Below are positions 55,010-64,000 of a stretch of 64,000 nucleotides of DNA, one piece after another (position 1 is the first letter of the stretch; each line of letters starts with the position of its first letter). This stretch comes from Tricholoma matsutake (lineage: Eukaryota; Basidiomycota; Agaricomycetes; Agaricales; Tricholomataceae), in NCBI GenBank assembly GCA_026075535.2, contig AP026540.1, forward strand, positions 10,168,001 through 10,232,000, read 5' to 3'. The position numbers and the translations under genes are program-made. Under the pieces are notes generated by a model. That model was not told the DNA's origin. It ran no database searches and saw only the letters and a list, made by a program, of their open reading frames with translations.

Positions 55010-55650
55010 AGAGGGATGAAAAACCCTAATTGAACAACATGTGGATGCCGGATGGATTCGCCTGTCATCCTCCCCGTATGCATTGCCCTCCTTCATAATC
55101 CTGAAGGCAGACAGCATGGTCCTACCGAGATGGGTTAACAACTACAGGAAGTTAAATAAAATAATGGTACCGAATAACTACCCCTTGCCATGCATTGATG
55201 ATATCCTCGTGGATTGTGCATGGGGAAAGATTTGGGGGAAAATAGATATGACAAACTCATTTTTCCAGACACTAGTGCATCCCGACCACGTAAAGTACAT
55301 GGCAACCATGACACCGTTTGGGTTGTGGGAATGGGTCATAATGCCAATGGGATTGAGGAACTCCCTGGCGATGCATCAATGACGTGTAACACTCATGCTG
55401 GGAGACTTGATAGGAAGGATTTGCCATGTTTACCTAGACAATATCATAATTTGGTCTTCTTCACTAGCGGAGCACAAGACAAATGTGTCATTAGTCTTGG
55501 AAGCATTACAAGTGGCGCACCTGTATTGCTCGACAAAGAAATCTTCCTTGTTTGCGACAGAGGTGGCATTCCTGGGGCACCACATCTCTGGAAAAGGAAT
55601 CAAAGTGGATGGTTCCAAGGTGGAACATGTAGGCACCGACCTCGGCAAAA
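55010..55650 (+). pseudogene. Element F reverse transcriptase
   Basis: IEQHVDAGWIRLSSSPYALPSFIILKAD, LPRWVNNYRKLNKIMVPNNYPLP, KIWGKIDMTNSFFQTLVHPDHV, PFGLWEWVIMPMGLRNS, a TGA at 55380-55382, then LIGRICHVYLDNIIIWSSS (YLDN box) and ATEVAFLGHHISGKGIKVDGSKVEHV. A frameshift lies near 55630. The pol order is normal. Confidence 0.83.
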
Positions 55651-56454
55651 CAAGTGAGGCAATTCCTAGGGCTGGTGAGGTACATCAGTGTTTTCTTGCC
55701 AGCGCTGGCAGAGCACATGGCAGTATTGACGCCACTGACAAAAAAGGAGTGCAATAAAGCATTTCCCGCATGGACGAAAGAGCACCAGAACACCTTCCTG
55801 GCAATCAAAGGACTGGTTCTCAGCTGGGATTGTTTGATGATGATTGACCACCATAACCTGGGCGAGAACCAAATCTATGTTATGTGCGATGTGAGCAAAC
55901 AACGAAGTGGTGCAGTACTGTCATTTGGAAAGAGTTGGGAATTGGTGAGGCCAGTGGCCTTCAAAAGCAGGCAACTGAAGGGAGCAGAGTTACATTATCC
56001 TGTGCATGAACAGGAGATGCTCAGTATTATGCGCGCACTGACAAAATGGTGGGTGGACTTACTGGGGACACACATAAACATCTACACGGATCACAAAACT
56101 ATCCAGAATTTTGATGGACAGCGAGATCTTTCACTGCGACAAGTTAGATGGATGGAATACCTATCACAATATGAATACTCAATCATGTACATCAAGGGAG
56201 AAGATAACACTGTCGTGGACGCATTATCCAGAATGACAGAGACCAAGGAAGAACAGACAAAGGTGGGGGCCGTTTTTAATATTGAGATGAACCCCAAGCT
56301 CTATTCAGACATACAGAAAGGATATTTGAAGGATAAATGGTGCGCAGGGATGTTGGAAGACTTGAAGAAAGGAATAAAGCTAGAGATGACATTCAAGAAC
56401 GGACTTCTGTTTGTGGGGAGAAGGTTAATTGTACTGAAACACAAAAACCTATGA
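55651..56454 (+). pseudogene. Element F RNase H and tether
   Basis: RQFLGLVRYISVFLPALAEH, LTPLTKKECNKAFPAW, QIYVMCDVSKQRSGAVLSFG, AFKSRQLKGAELHYPVHEQE, VDLLGTHINIYTDHKTIQNF and NTVVDALSRM: a complete RNase H with D, E and D. The tether (ILEDLKKGIK-like, NGLLFVGRRLIVLKHKNL) ends at a TGA (56452-56454) at an arginine position. Confidence 0.86.
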
Positions 56455-57007
56455 GAGCAACTATTCAGACTAGCCCACGACCACCTCAGACATTTCGGGG
56501 GGGGGAAAATTGTATGGATCATTGAGAGACAATTTTTACTGGCCAAACATGAGAAAAGATTTGATTGGCACCTACATTCCTGGATGCGGGGTGTGTCAAA
56601 GAAACAAAAGTAACACCGCGAAGGCACTGGGGCTGCTGCACCCACTGCCAATTCCTGACAAGAGATTTGACTCAGTGGCAATTGATTTCATAGGACCATT
56701 ACCCATGGACAATGGTTTTGATGCCATTGTGACGATGATGGATAGGCTGGGAGCAGACATACAGATTGCGCTGTGCAGGACAGACATGACCACTGAGGAA
56801 TTTGCTAGCCTATTTTTCAACAGATGGTACTGCGAAAATGGATGCCCATTGGAGATAATAAGCAACCACAACAAAATCTTCATGTCAAAATTTTGGAGGG
56901 CCCTCATGAAATTCACAGGGGTGAAGCACAAGCTGTCAATGGTGTATCACCCTGAAACTGATGGGGCATCAGAACAAACAAACAAAACAGTAGTCCAGTG
57001 CTTATGA
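56455..57007 (+). pseudogene. Element F integrase core
   Basis: EQLFRLAHDHLRHFGG, then a slip in a run of nine G (56498-56506), then SLRDNFYWPNMRKDLIGTY, CGVCQRNKS (zinc region), IDFIGPLPMDNGFDAIVTMMDRLGA, EIISNHNKIFMSKFW (second Asp replaced by Asn) and DGASEQTNKTVVQ (Glu). The changed SN for SD in the catalytic core would inactivate it. Confidence 0.82.
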
Positions 57008-57769
57008 TTCCATGTAGAATGGAACCAGAGTGGATAGGCGAATGCATTGCCTAAGGTGTGGTTCGACATCATGAACACAACAAATGCATCAACACAAGTA
57101 TTGCCATTTGTCCTAAAGATAGGGAGGTCTCCTAGGTTGCTGCCCCCAATGCTCGACAGCGAGGAAGGGGGGGAAGAGGAGAGCACAGATGAAATGGAGC
57201 AGGCAAGGGAGTTGGTGGAAAGACTGAACAGGGAAGTAGATGGAGTGAAGGACTGTTTGCTGGCGGCCAAAATTTTGCAGGCGCACCATGCAAACAAGTA
57301 TCAAAGCGCGGACCCAGTGATCAAGAAGGGAGACAGTGTGATGCTGGAGATGGCACACCGGAGAAGAGATTACATGCAGAAAAAGAGTGGGAGGGTAGCC
57401 AAATTCATGCTGCATTGGGATGGACCATACAAAATTCTGGAGGCATACCCAGAGACATCAACTTACAAACTTGCATTGCTGGGGCCATTGACATGGTGCA
57501 GGACATTCCATGTATCACATCTAAAGGAAAACACAGAAAACGATGATGAGTTGTTCCCCAGGAGGAAAATGGATCGGCCGGGGCCTATCATAACAGAGGA
57601 AGGAGTGACTGAATATTTTGTGGATAGGATATTGGATGAGAGGCCAAGGGGAAGGGGAAAGCAATATCTAGTACGGTGGAAAGGTTATGGAGCGGATACA
57701 GATCTGTGGTTGCCACAGTTGGAGATGTTGGAAATGGAGGCCTTGGAGGAGTGGGAGGGGAAAGATTGA
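57008..57769 (+). pseudogene. Element F integrase C-terminus and chromodomain
   Basis: After stops near 57007 and 57037 an open frame gives LPKVWFDIMNTTNASTQVLPFVLKIGRSPRLLPP, EQARELVERLNREVDGVKDCL, KKGDSVMLEMAHRRRDYMQKK, a GPY-like HWDGPYKILEAYP, YKLALLGPLTWCRTFHVSHL and the chromodomain EYFVDRILDERPRGRGKQYL, VRWKGYGADTDLWLPQLEM. The natural stop is at 57767-57769. Confidence 0.87.
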
Positions 57770-57800
57770 TGAGCACAGAATTTTTTGAAATGTGAGAGAG

Positions 57801-58075
57801 TGTAAGAGAACAGATTCTCTTACAACGACAAGCGATGCATAACCATCACCACCATCACGCGCACCACCTGTTCCATCACGATCACCTGTTATAATCACCT
57901 GTCCATCACAATCACATGTTATAATCACCTGTCCATCACAATCACATGTTATAATCACATGTCTATTTCCTTAGGTACACAAACATTTGTAATTGTAGAA
58001 GTATCTTTCCTTGAATTGATACCACGTTCATCACAGTTTTGGACTCTGAGTGTTGGGAGTACACACTCCCTTCCA
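57801..58075 (+). repeat. 3' LTR of element F
   Basis: 275 bp, with one more 30-bp unit (ATAATCACCTGTCCATCACA and following) than the 5' LTR. Differences from it are almost all at CpG versus TpG or CpA. Confidence 0.9.
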
Positions 58076-58080
58076 CCCCA

Positions 58081-58320
58081 GTAGATTTCATGCACCCCTT
58101 ACAAGTGGAATCAGATGCATCCAACTTTGCTACTGGAGCAGTATTATCAATGCTGTGTGAAGATGACAAATGGCATCCTTGTGCATATTTGTCCTGAGGG
58201 TTGAATGGTGTGGAAAGGAACCAGGATGTGCATGACAAAGAGATGTTGGGAATAATATGAGCATTGGAGACATGGAGACATTATTTGGAGGGATGTACGC
58301 ATCAGATTGAGGTCTGGATG
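58081..58320 (+). pseudogene. Element G RNase H, middle part
   Basis: VDFMHPLQVESDASNFATGAVLS, DDKWHPCAYLS, stop, GLNGVERNQDVHDKEMLGII, stop, [21 protein letters not shown]. Both stops are TGA at arginine positions. It ends at an inversion boundary (GTCTGGATGGAT). Confidence 0.83.
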
Positions 58321-59274
58321 GATATCAGTTTGTGGGTGATATGCCATAGATAATTTAGTTTGAATCCCCAATATGTTGTTTAATTCTCACATAAATGCTG
58401 AAGCAAATTGTGGTCCACAATCGGAGATAATGGTATCAGGTAATCCATGTAACCACCATACCTGGTTTAGATAGAGGTGTGCCAAGCCCAATTATGAGGT
58501 TTCTGTAGTAGTAGGAATAATATGGACCTTCTTTGTGAAGTGGTTGCATACTATGAATATTGCATCATACCCTTGAGCCATGGGTAATCCGGTGATAAAA
58601 TCCACAGATATATCTTGCCATGGCACTTTAGGTATAGGGTTCAGCATTAATTTCCCTGCAAGTTTCTCTGGAAATTTCTTCCCCCTCATGCATGTATCAC
58701 ATCCATCCACATACCACAACACATATTTAGAAATTCCAGGCCACCAATAATTTCTCATTACTAATTCCAACGTCTTCCACCTTCCTGGGTGTCTGGCAGT
58801 TGGCATATTATGATGTAATCGGATGATCTCCCTTCACAAATCCTGATCCTTCAGTACATACACCTTTCCTCAGAATAATACCAACCCTTGCTCCTCAGCC
58901 CATTCATCTCCTTTAATATTACCCTTCTTCTTTTCCTTCAGAGCTTTCACAGCTTCCACTACTTCATTGTCCATTTCTGAACATTGTCTGATTTTAGACA
59001 ACATTTCTGCTTCCAAGCTATCTATTAATAGATGCCCTTGATGCATAGCACAAATGCGAAAGTATTCGGGTTTGAGTAAGGTAACATTCTTATTGTCCTC
59101 CTCCACCCCCCTTTTGTGATCAATACATCTGGATAATACATCTCTTTCCTCATTAAGCTTCCCACTTTATGGACCAAGTGAAAATTAAAACATGATAGGA
59201 ATAACGCCCAGCGCACTTGCCAGCGGTTAAGCTTTTTAGCTGACATGAAGTATTGCAGATTTTTATGATCCTTG
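58321..59274 (-). pseudogene. Inverted segment of element G: RNase H end and integrase
   Basis: On the minus strand from 59274: DHKNLQYFMSAKKLNRWQVRWALFLSCFNFHL, an ADVL-like RNase H end, a degenerate tether (CAMHQGHLLIDSLEAEMLSKI), then integrase: [65 protein letters not shown] and LGIQTKLSMAYHPQTD at 58321. Plus-strand sequence before it ends in VWMD and after it begins GQTERMNQELEQY. Flipping the block gives an uninterrupted VWMD-HKNLQYF and HPQTD-GQTERMN order. Confidence 0.87.
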
Positions 59275-60058
59275 GGCAGACAGAGAGAATGAACCAGGAG
59301 TTGGAGCAGTACCTATGTATGTTTGTCAACTACCAACAAACTGACTGGCCCAAATGGTTGGCAATTGCCAAATTTTCCTACAATAACAAATTCCATTCAG
59401 CTACTTGTATGTCACCCTTCTTCACTAATTACGGGTATCATCCCCACATGGGAACAGAACCCCAAAGGGAAGTTAAGGTGCAGTTGGTAGAAGACATCTA
59501 AGATGCAAAAGGTACAGGAAGAAGTGGAGGCAGCATTGATGAAAGCATGTGATGATATGATGCAACATGCAGATCCTACTCAAGCTCTCACTCCAGAGTA
59601 CAATGTTGGTGACTTGGTATGGCTAAGTACCAAGGACCTAAATATTCCATGACCTTCTAGGAAACTTACAGAGAAACAAGTTGGCCCATACACAATCTCT
59701 AAAGTAATTTTGCCTAATGTGGTAGTGCTAAAATTACCTCGATCACTCAAAATTGATCCCAAGATTAATGTTTCCCACCTATGCCCCTACCCCCCACTAT
59801 TCCTGGCCAACAAACCACTCCACAACCTCCAATAATAGTAGAAGGTGCTCCAGAATATATTGTTGAAGAAATTCTAGACTCACGTCTTTGGCAGAATAAA
59901 TTGGAGTTCTTAATAAAGTGGAAGAACTATACAGACAAAAATAATTCATGGGAACCTGAAGAGAATTGTAAGTGAGCACGGTTCGTAATGGTGTATGAGG
60001 GGATGAAATTCTGGCCTTACCAAAATTTCATGGAGGGGACAGATACAATATTTTCTCG
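59275..60058 (+). pseudogene. Element G integrase end and chromodomain
   Basis: GQTERMNQELEQYLCMFVNY, LAIAKFSYNNKFHSATCMSPFF, YGYHPHMGTEP; then in other frames YNVGDLVWLSTKDLNIP, KQVGPYTISKVILPNVVVLKLP and a chromodomain PEYIVEEILDSRLWQNKLEF, LIKWKNYTDKNNSWEPEENCK. A TGA follows. AAAAGGGGGGTAA (60076-60088) is the purine tract before the LTR. Confidence 0.82.
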
Positions 60059-60206
60059 CCTGGAAATTGAGGCATAAAAGGGGGGTAATGTTAGGAAACA
60101 GCCCCATTACTTAATAAAATTTCATTTCATTTTATTATGCTGAATTATGCTACACTTTGATAGCATGAGAATTTTCCACACGCATCAATATGTACACACA
60201 TCAGCA

Positions 60207-60516
60207 CTTTACAGTCCCCCACCTGTCCTAGTGGACTCCAACTGGACTGACCAGAGTCCACTGGAGTCCGAGTGGAGTCCAATTGAACTACACTAAGTCA
60301 TGTAGAGTTCAATCCCCCATTGGAGTCCAACTGGAGTCCAAGTGCAACCAAATGATAAGTCAATTGGATATGAGCTCAAAGGACTTCGGACTTGGTGAAT
60401 TTCATAAAGTACCCACAAAATAAATTTGTGTACTGCAGGAATTGAACTCAAGACCTCACCATAAGGAATCACATGACAAACCAAACAAGTGTGCTCAACC
60501 ACTTGAGCCACAGGAG
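60207..60516 (-). repeat. tRNA-derived SINE, copy 2
   Basis: On the minus strand: A-box-like TGGCTCAAGTGGTTGAGC (60493-60510), B-box GAGTTCAATTCC (60439-60451), a body of TCCAACTGGACTCC-type repeats and the 3' end GGTGGGGGACTGTAAAG. Same architecture as copies 1 and 3. Confidence 0.72.
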
Positions 60517-60609
60517 ATTTATTGGGGATCAATATAAGGTTTATTTATGACTCAACTTTTCATATTCTTCGAGGAGGCATTTTTCAAACAATTAAGATCA
60601 AAAATTTTT

Positions 60610-61790
60610 AATTAACCACATCCCTCGTGTTCAGCCCAAGGGGGGGATTCGTAAGTACTACAATATATATACCCCTCATATTCGGTGCGAGGGGGGGGCA
60701 GAGATAAATTAAAAATAATAAAGACCCCTCCCCATGCAAAATGCGGGGGAGGGGGGGTTGGGGGATGCAGTCTGGGGTGGGTGTCGTCGCCCACCCCTCC
60801 TCGCACACGTCCGTCGCCGTAGCAGGCTGCACCCGTCATCCACCCTATGAGCAGTTGCTCGTAGGCATGGGGATGGGTGCCGTGGTCATCTTATCCCTGG
60901 TGTGCCCGCCATCCACCCGATGAGCAGCTGCTTGTCAGCATGGGCTCTCACCACCCATCCACCCTGTGAGCCTCTGCTCGCAGGCGTGGGGTGGGTGTGT
61001 TGTTGGCTTTGGGGGGTGCTGGTAGGCGTTGTCAACTGCACACACTCACGATCCACCCTACAAGCAGGGGCTCGCAGGCGTGGGGTGGGTGTGTTGTTGG
61101 CTTTGGGGGGTGCTGGTAGGCGTCGTCATCGTCATCGTCATCGTTGTCGACTGCACACACTCTGTGTTGGCTTGTTTGTGGGTGGTGGTGTTGTTACTAG
61201 TAGATTATAACCTAGAAAACTAAAAAAACAAGTTAGTTAGTTCATAAAAACAAAAACCAAGTGAAAAAAACTTACATAGGGCCCAAACGACGTGATCGGC
61301 GTCATTTGGGCCCGCATTGGCTCGTTTGCGAGTGGTGGTGTCGTTACTAGTAGATTATAACCTAGAAAACTAAAAAAACAAGTTAGTTAGTTTATAAAAA
61401 CAAAAACAAAGCGAAAAAAACTTACATAAGGCCCAAATGATGCAGATCGCGTCGTTTGGGCCCAGGTTGGCTCGTTTGCGAGTGGTGGTGTCATTGCCAG
61501 TAGATTATAACCTAGAAAGCTAAAAAAACAGGTTGGTTAGTTTATAAAAACAAAAAGCAAACGAAAAAAAAACTTACCTAGGGCCCAAACGACGTGATCT
61601 GCGTCATTTGGGCCTGCATTCCATCCATTTGGCTCGTTTGCGGGTGGTGGTGATGGTGGATTGGGTGTGGGAGCGGTGGCAGTGGGTGTCCACACAGTGG
61701 TGGTGGTGGTAGAGAGAGGAGGGAGGGAGGCGGCATCGATGGTGGTGGTGGTGGTGGTGAGTGATGAGCTGGCACATTTGATGACGCGGC
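60610..61790 (-). other. Module M: low-complexity sequence with repeated splice-like exons, related to D and L
   Basis: The left part (60610-60760) matches the GC-rich boundary of D1/D2 (CCCCTCC, GCATTTTGC, GGGGGAGGG on one strand). The middle (60840-61100) holds four copies of a palindrome with core GAGCAGNNGCTC or a relative. The right part (61190-61640) is a triple repeat of exon plus intron in minus orientation. No TIR or duplication could be assigned. No recognisable protein. Confidence 0.6.
61191..61640 (-). repeat. Three 150-bp tandem units, each a palindromic exon plus an intron
   Basis: Units start at 61191, 61341 and 61491. In each, on the minus strand: GGTTATAATCTACTAGTAAC, CTCGCAAACGAG, a palindrome with GGGCCCAAATGACG and CGTCGTTTGGGCCC-type arms (61279-61313, 61430-61463, 61581-61614), then GTAAGT, a T-rich stretch, CTAACTAAC and TTTCTAG. 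Exon about 80 nt, intron about 70 nt. Confidence 0.75.
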
Positions 61791-61856
61791 TATATGCTTT
61801 GTCATACACAGCCGCACACAGTACCTAGCACAAGTAGATGATACCTTAAACAAGGT

Positions 61857-62212
61857 ACTGTGGTGTAACGGTTATATTGTGTGTTATGATTACATAAGCA
61901 ACCGACAGGGATCTGGGTTTGATTCCTTTCCTTACACACTTTTTGAGCGGAATCCGACTGGACTCCCAGTGGACTCCAACCAGACTCCAACCAGACTCCA
62001 ACCGGACTCCAACTGGACTCCACTGGACCAGTCTGAGTGGAATCCAGTGTTTGAGTGGATTCCACTCGGAGTCCAGTCAGACTGGACTGGGACTGGACTG
62101 GCAACTTTGCAGCAGTTGGCTGGTGACCAGTCCCAGTGGACTCCAGTCGGACTCCAGTTGGACTCTGGTCAGTCCAGTCGGAGTCCAATGGGAAAGGTGG
62201 GGGAGTGTAAAG
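61857..62212 (+). repeat. tRNA-derived SINE, copy 3
   Basis: Plus strand: A-box-like TGGTGTAACGGTTA (61861-61874), B-box GGGTTTGATTCC (61916-61927), a body with many CCAACTGGACTCC and CAGTCGGAGTCC units, 3' end GGTGGGGGAGTGTAAAG. Confidence 0.72.
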
Positions 62213-62490
62213 ACCTCACACACATGTATGAGTGCATCGGTAACAACAATGTACAATATATGCAACATAGTATATAAACCTTAAATATACACCTAGGGGA
62301 CCCCAGTTGTGTTCTCTTAGGTATTCCACCTACACTTGTGGTGTGAAATGCCTTTCTCAACCAACTTATCTATTAATAACCCCTCACATCAAAACCATCA
62401 ATTCCCCCATCATGCACACACATCCCGCTCCCTTCTTGTAGAGAGAACCCACACAGTCTTAGCTAGCAGATAGTGGGTGTCGCCCTAACA

Positions 62491-63981
62491 GCATGGTCCC
62501 CATGTCAAAGCCATGTCGACTTGTTCAGTGCTGTGTGACATCATTTGCCAGTGTTAGCTTCTTGCACCCAACCTGTCCTCTCATTCCACCCCTCTGTCTC
62601 AATCCCTCACCTTGTGCAATGTTGTTAACTTCTCAATTCCACCCCCTCTCCCTTCACCCCCTCACCATCCTCGTTTGAGTGAGAATGGATGCTCAAGTGT
62701 CATCAACCCACAGCACCTCAACAGAATCCCCAGTCCCTTGACCACCATCACCTGCCACATCATCTCTGACAATGGCTGCATGGCCCCCATCAACACCACC
62801 AACACTGTTGACAGTGGCCCCCACCACTTTGTCCCCTGCTTTGAAACAGCCACCAGCACCCCATGAATGGCAGCATTCACTTCCAATCTGACCCACAGCA
62901 CTCAAGCAGACTCCCCAGCCCCTTGTCTCATGTCCAAAACCACCTACTGCCACTACCATGTCACAGCCAACAACAGCAAAAAAAAAAACCATTGCAACAA
63001 TCTGAATAACCTTCTACCCCTTTGTCCGGTGCTCCCTATCTTTTGCCACCACCTCCCCTTGTCCCTTGCACCCCCCTACGTCACATCTGATCCCAAAAAT
63101 ACCCCACACTTCCCCTAACTGATCCCATGTGACAATTTATGATGATTTTTCAGATAACAATGCAACAAATCTGAATAACCTTCTACCCCTTTATCTGGTG
63201 CTCCCCATCTTTTGTCACCACCTCCCCTCATCCCTTGCACACCCCTACATTGCATCTGTTCCCAAAAATACCCCACACCTCCCCGGAACGATCCCATGCA
63301 ACAATTTTCGATGATTTTTTGGATAATGATGCAACAACAACATTTGAGCACCCCCCATCTATTTATCAACCCCAATCCTTTCCCATCCCCTTGTCATTGC
63401 ACCCCCCCACATTGCACCCCCATCCCAAAATGTGCCACGGTTTCCCCATGCTTGACCATTTTCTATAATTTTTCTGATAACAGGGGACCTGAAATGCTTC
63501 CCCCTCATTTTATCACTCCATGCCATTCCCTTGGATCCTCCCATCATTTCTGATCATTCCTGATCATTCCCTCATTGTCACTGTTCCCTGCCCTCATCAT
63601 CATTCCCTAGCCTTGTCACCATTCCTGACCTGAGTCACTGTTCACCAACACCCTGTCATTGTTCCCTGCAACCTGTCACTGGCCCTACCCTGTCACTGTC
63701 CCCTACACTGTGTTCCATCCCCCAGCAACCTGTCACTGTCCTGTTCCCCAGCACCCCATCACTGCTTCCTGCCCTCGAGTCCCCACACCCCAGTCAAATT
63801 GAGAGTGTGTCCTCTTACATCAGCATCTGTACTATCACATATCACATGTTATCCTGATAGTATATAGTCTATACCTCGAGTATTGTACTGTAGCTTAGTT
63901 TCCTCCCCTGAAATATACTAAGTTCCTAACATGTTTCAGTCTCCTTGAGTGTTGGAACTTGGAAGCTCTGGCTTTCTTCCA
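62491..63981 (+). mobile_element. 3' part of a J-type element (J2) with its LTR
   Basis: The interior is CA/CT-rich with repeats such as CTTCTACCCCTTTGTCCGGTGCTCC / CTTCTACCCCTTTATCTGGTG (about 63010 and 63180; cores within these) and CACTGTCCC runs near the end, recalling the interior of J beside its 3' LTR. A J-family LTR follows at 63808-63981. No intact ORF. The left end is not defined. Confidence 0.5.
63808..63981 (+). repeat. J-family LTR at the right end of the window
   Basis: Plus orientation, TGTCCTCTTACATCA to GGCTTTCTTCCA. It shares with the J LTRs the segments ATCACATGTTAT, AGTATATAGTCTATAC, AATATACTAAGTTCC and GTGTTGGAA. The palindromic head is shortened by a 7-bp deletion. GAGAGTG precedes it, as in J and F. 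Confidence 0.72.
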
Positions 63982-64000
63982 CATTCCTAGTTTTCATATT

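Larger units (their letters stand above)
52396..58075 (+). mobile_element. Element F: Ty3/gypsy chromovirus inserted in element G
   Basis: 5' LTR 52396-52640 and 3' LTR 57801-58075, with an exact 5-bp duplication CCCCA (52391-52395, 58076-58080). Removal restores the RNase H frame of G (GPILAP, VDFMHPLQVESDAS). Gag, protease, RT, RNase H, integrase and chromodomain are in order on the plus strand, with stops at sites fitting C-to-T or G-to-A change and a few frameshifts. GTGAGAGAG precedes the 3' LTR and CTTTTTTTTTGTG follows the 5' LTR. It is the closest relative of element E here. Confidence 0.92.
60089..62490 (+). repeat. Probable 3' LTR of element G, containing SINE copies and module M
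   Basis: It starts TGTTAGGAAACAGCC directly after the purine tract and appears to end GTCGCCCTAACA at 62490, giving 7-bp inverted ends TGTTAGG/CCTAACA. Between them lie two SINEs and module M; the remaining LTR sequence includes a TATA-like TATATAAACC at 62271-62280. No second LTR is available for comparison, so the right end is inferred. Confidence 0.45.

Noticed and set aside
460..60058. TGA as a reassigned arginine codon or programmed readthrough
   Set aside because: The host kinase gene ends in TGA in a normal position, host exons contain no in-frame TGA, and the elements also show TAG/TAA changes and frameshifts. Mutation is the simpler explanation.
60493..60510. Functional tRNA gene
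   Set aside because: A- and B-box-like sequences are present, but acceptor stem and anticodon arm do not fold, and the same 3' body is repeated elsewhere; a SINE fits better.

Overview
The window looks like nuclear DNA of a mushroom-forming basidiomycete (Agaricomycetes). The host genes are split by many 46-63 nt GT-AG introns with CTAAC-type branch sites, and the repeats are the chromodomain Ty3/gypsy elements, gag-only LTR elements and non-autonomous TIR elements typical of such genomes. About 80% of the window is transposable-element DNA. I see no rRNA, no functional tRNA gene and no CRISPR array. The species call stops at class level because it rests on pattern only.

Layout. 1-32.0 kb is one deeply nested block. 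A broken plus-strand gypsy element (A) is interrupted by a TA-flanked TIR element (D1), by a hAT-type element (hAT1, 8-bp target duplication) and by a third TIR element (K). hAT1 contains a gag-only LTR element (B), whose 3' LTR contains a nearly complete minus-strand chromovirus (C). K contains another minus-strand gypsy element (E), which itself holds a second hAT copy, a solo LTR and a small LTR element (I) carrying a non-retroviral ORF. Target-site duplications or restored reading frames support most of these joins. 32.0-34.0 kb holds a tRNA-derived SINE and a second TIR element, D2.

35.4-50.7 kb is a host gene island: a cation diffusion facilitator (13 exons), a small single-pass membrane protein, a GCK-III/Ste20-type kinase (12 exons) and, convergent with it, the delta subunit of the AP-3 adaptor (11 exons). 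The exon structures given were checked for phase and translate without stops. The island is split at 37.8-42.3 kb by TIR element L, which carries LTR element J with a Byr4-like ORF.

51.3-64.0 kb is a second nest. Gypsy element G is interrupted by gypsy element F (exact 5-bp duplication). Two more SINEs and a module M, related to the insides of D and L, sit in what appears to be G's long 3' LTR. The window ends in a J-type LTR.

The most unusual signals are: a row of seven hairpins with different stems but a common apical motif in the LTRs of C; palindromic exons ending next to strong 5' splice sites in the D/L/M module; three internal inversions inside the pol regions of A, E and G; the near-exclusive decay of these ORFs by TGA at arginine positions (CGA to TGA); and two small LTR elements carrying host-like ORFs in sense orientation.
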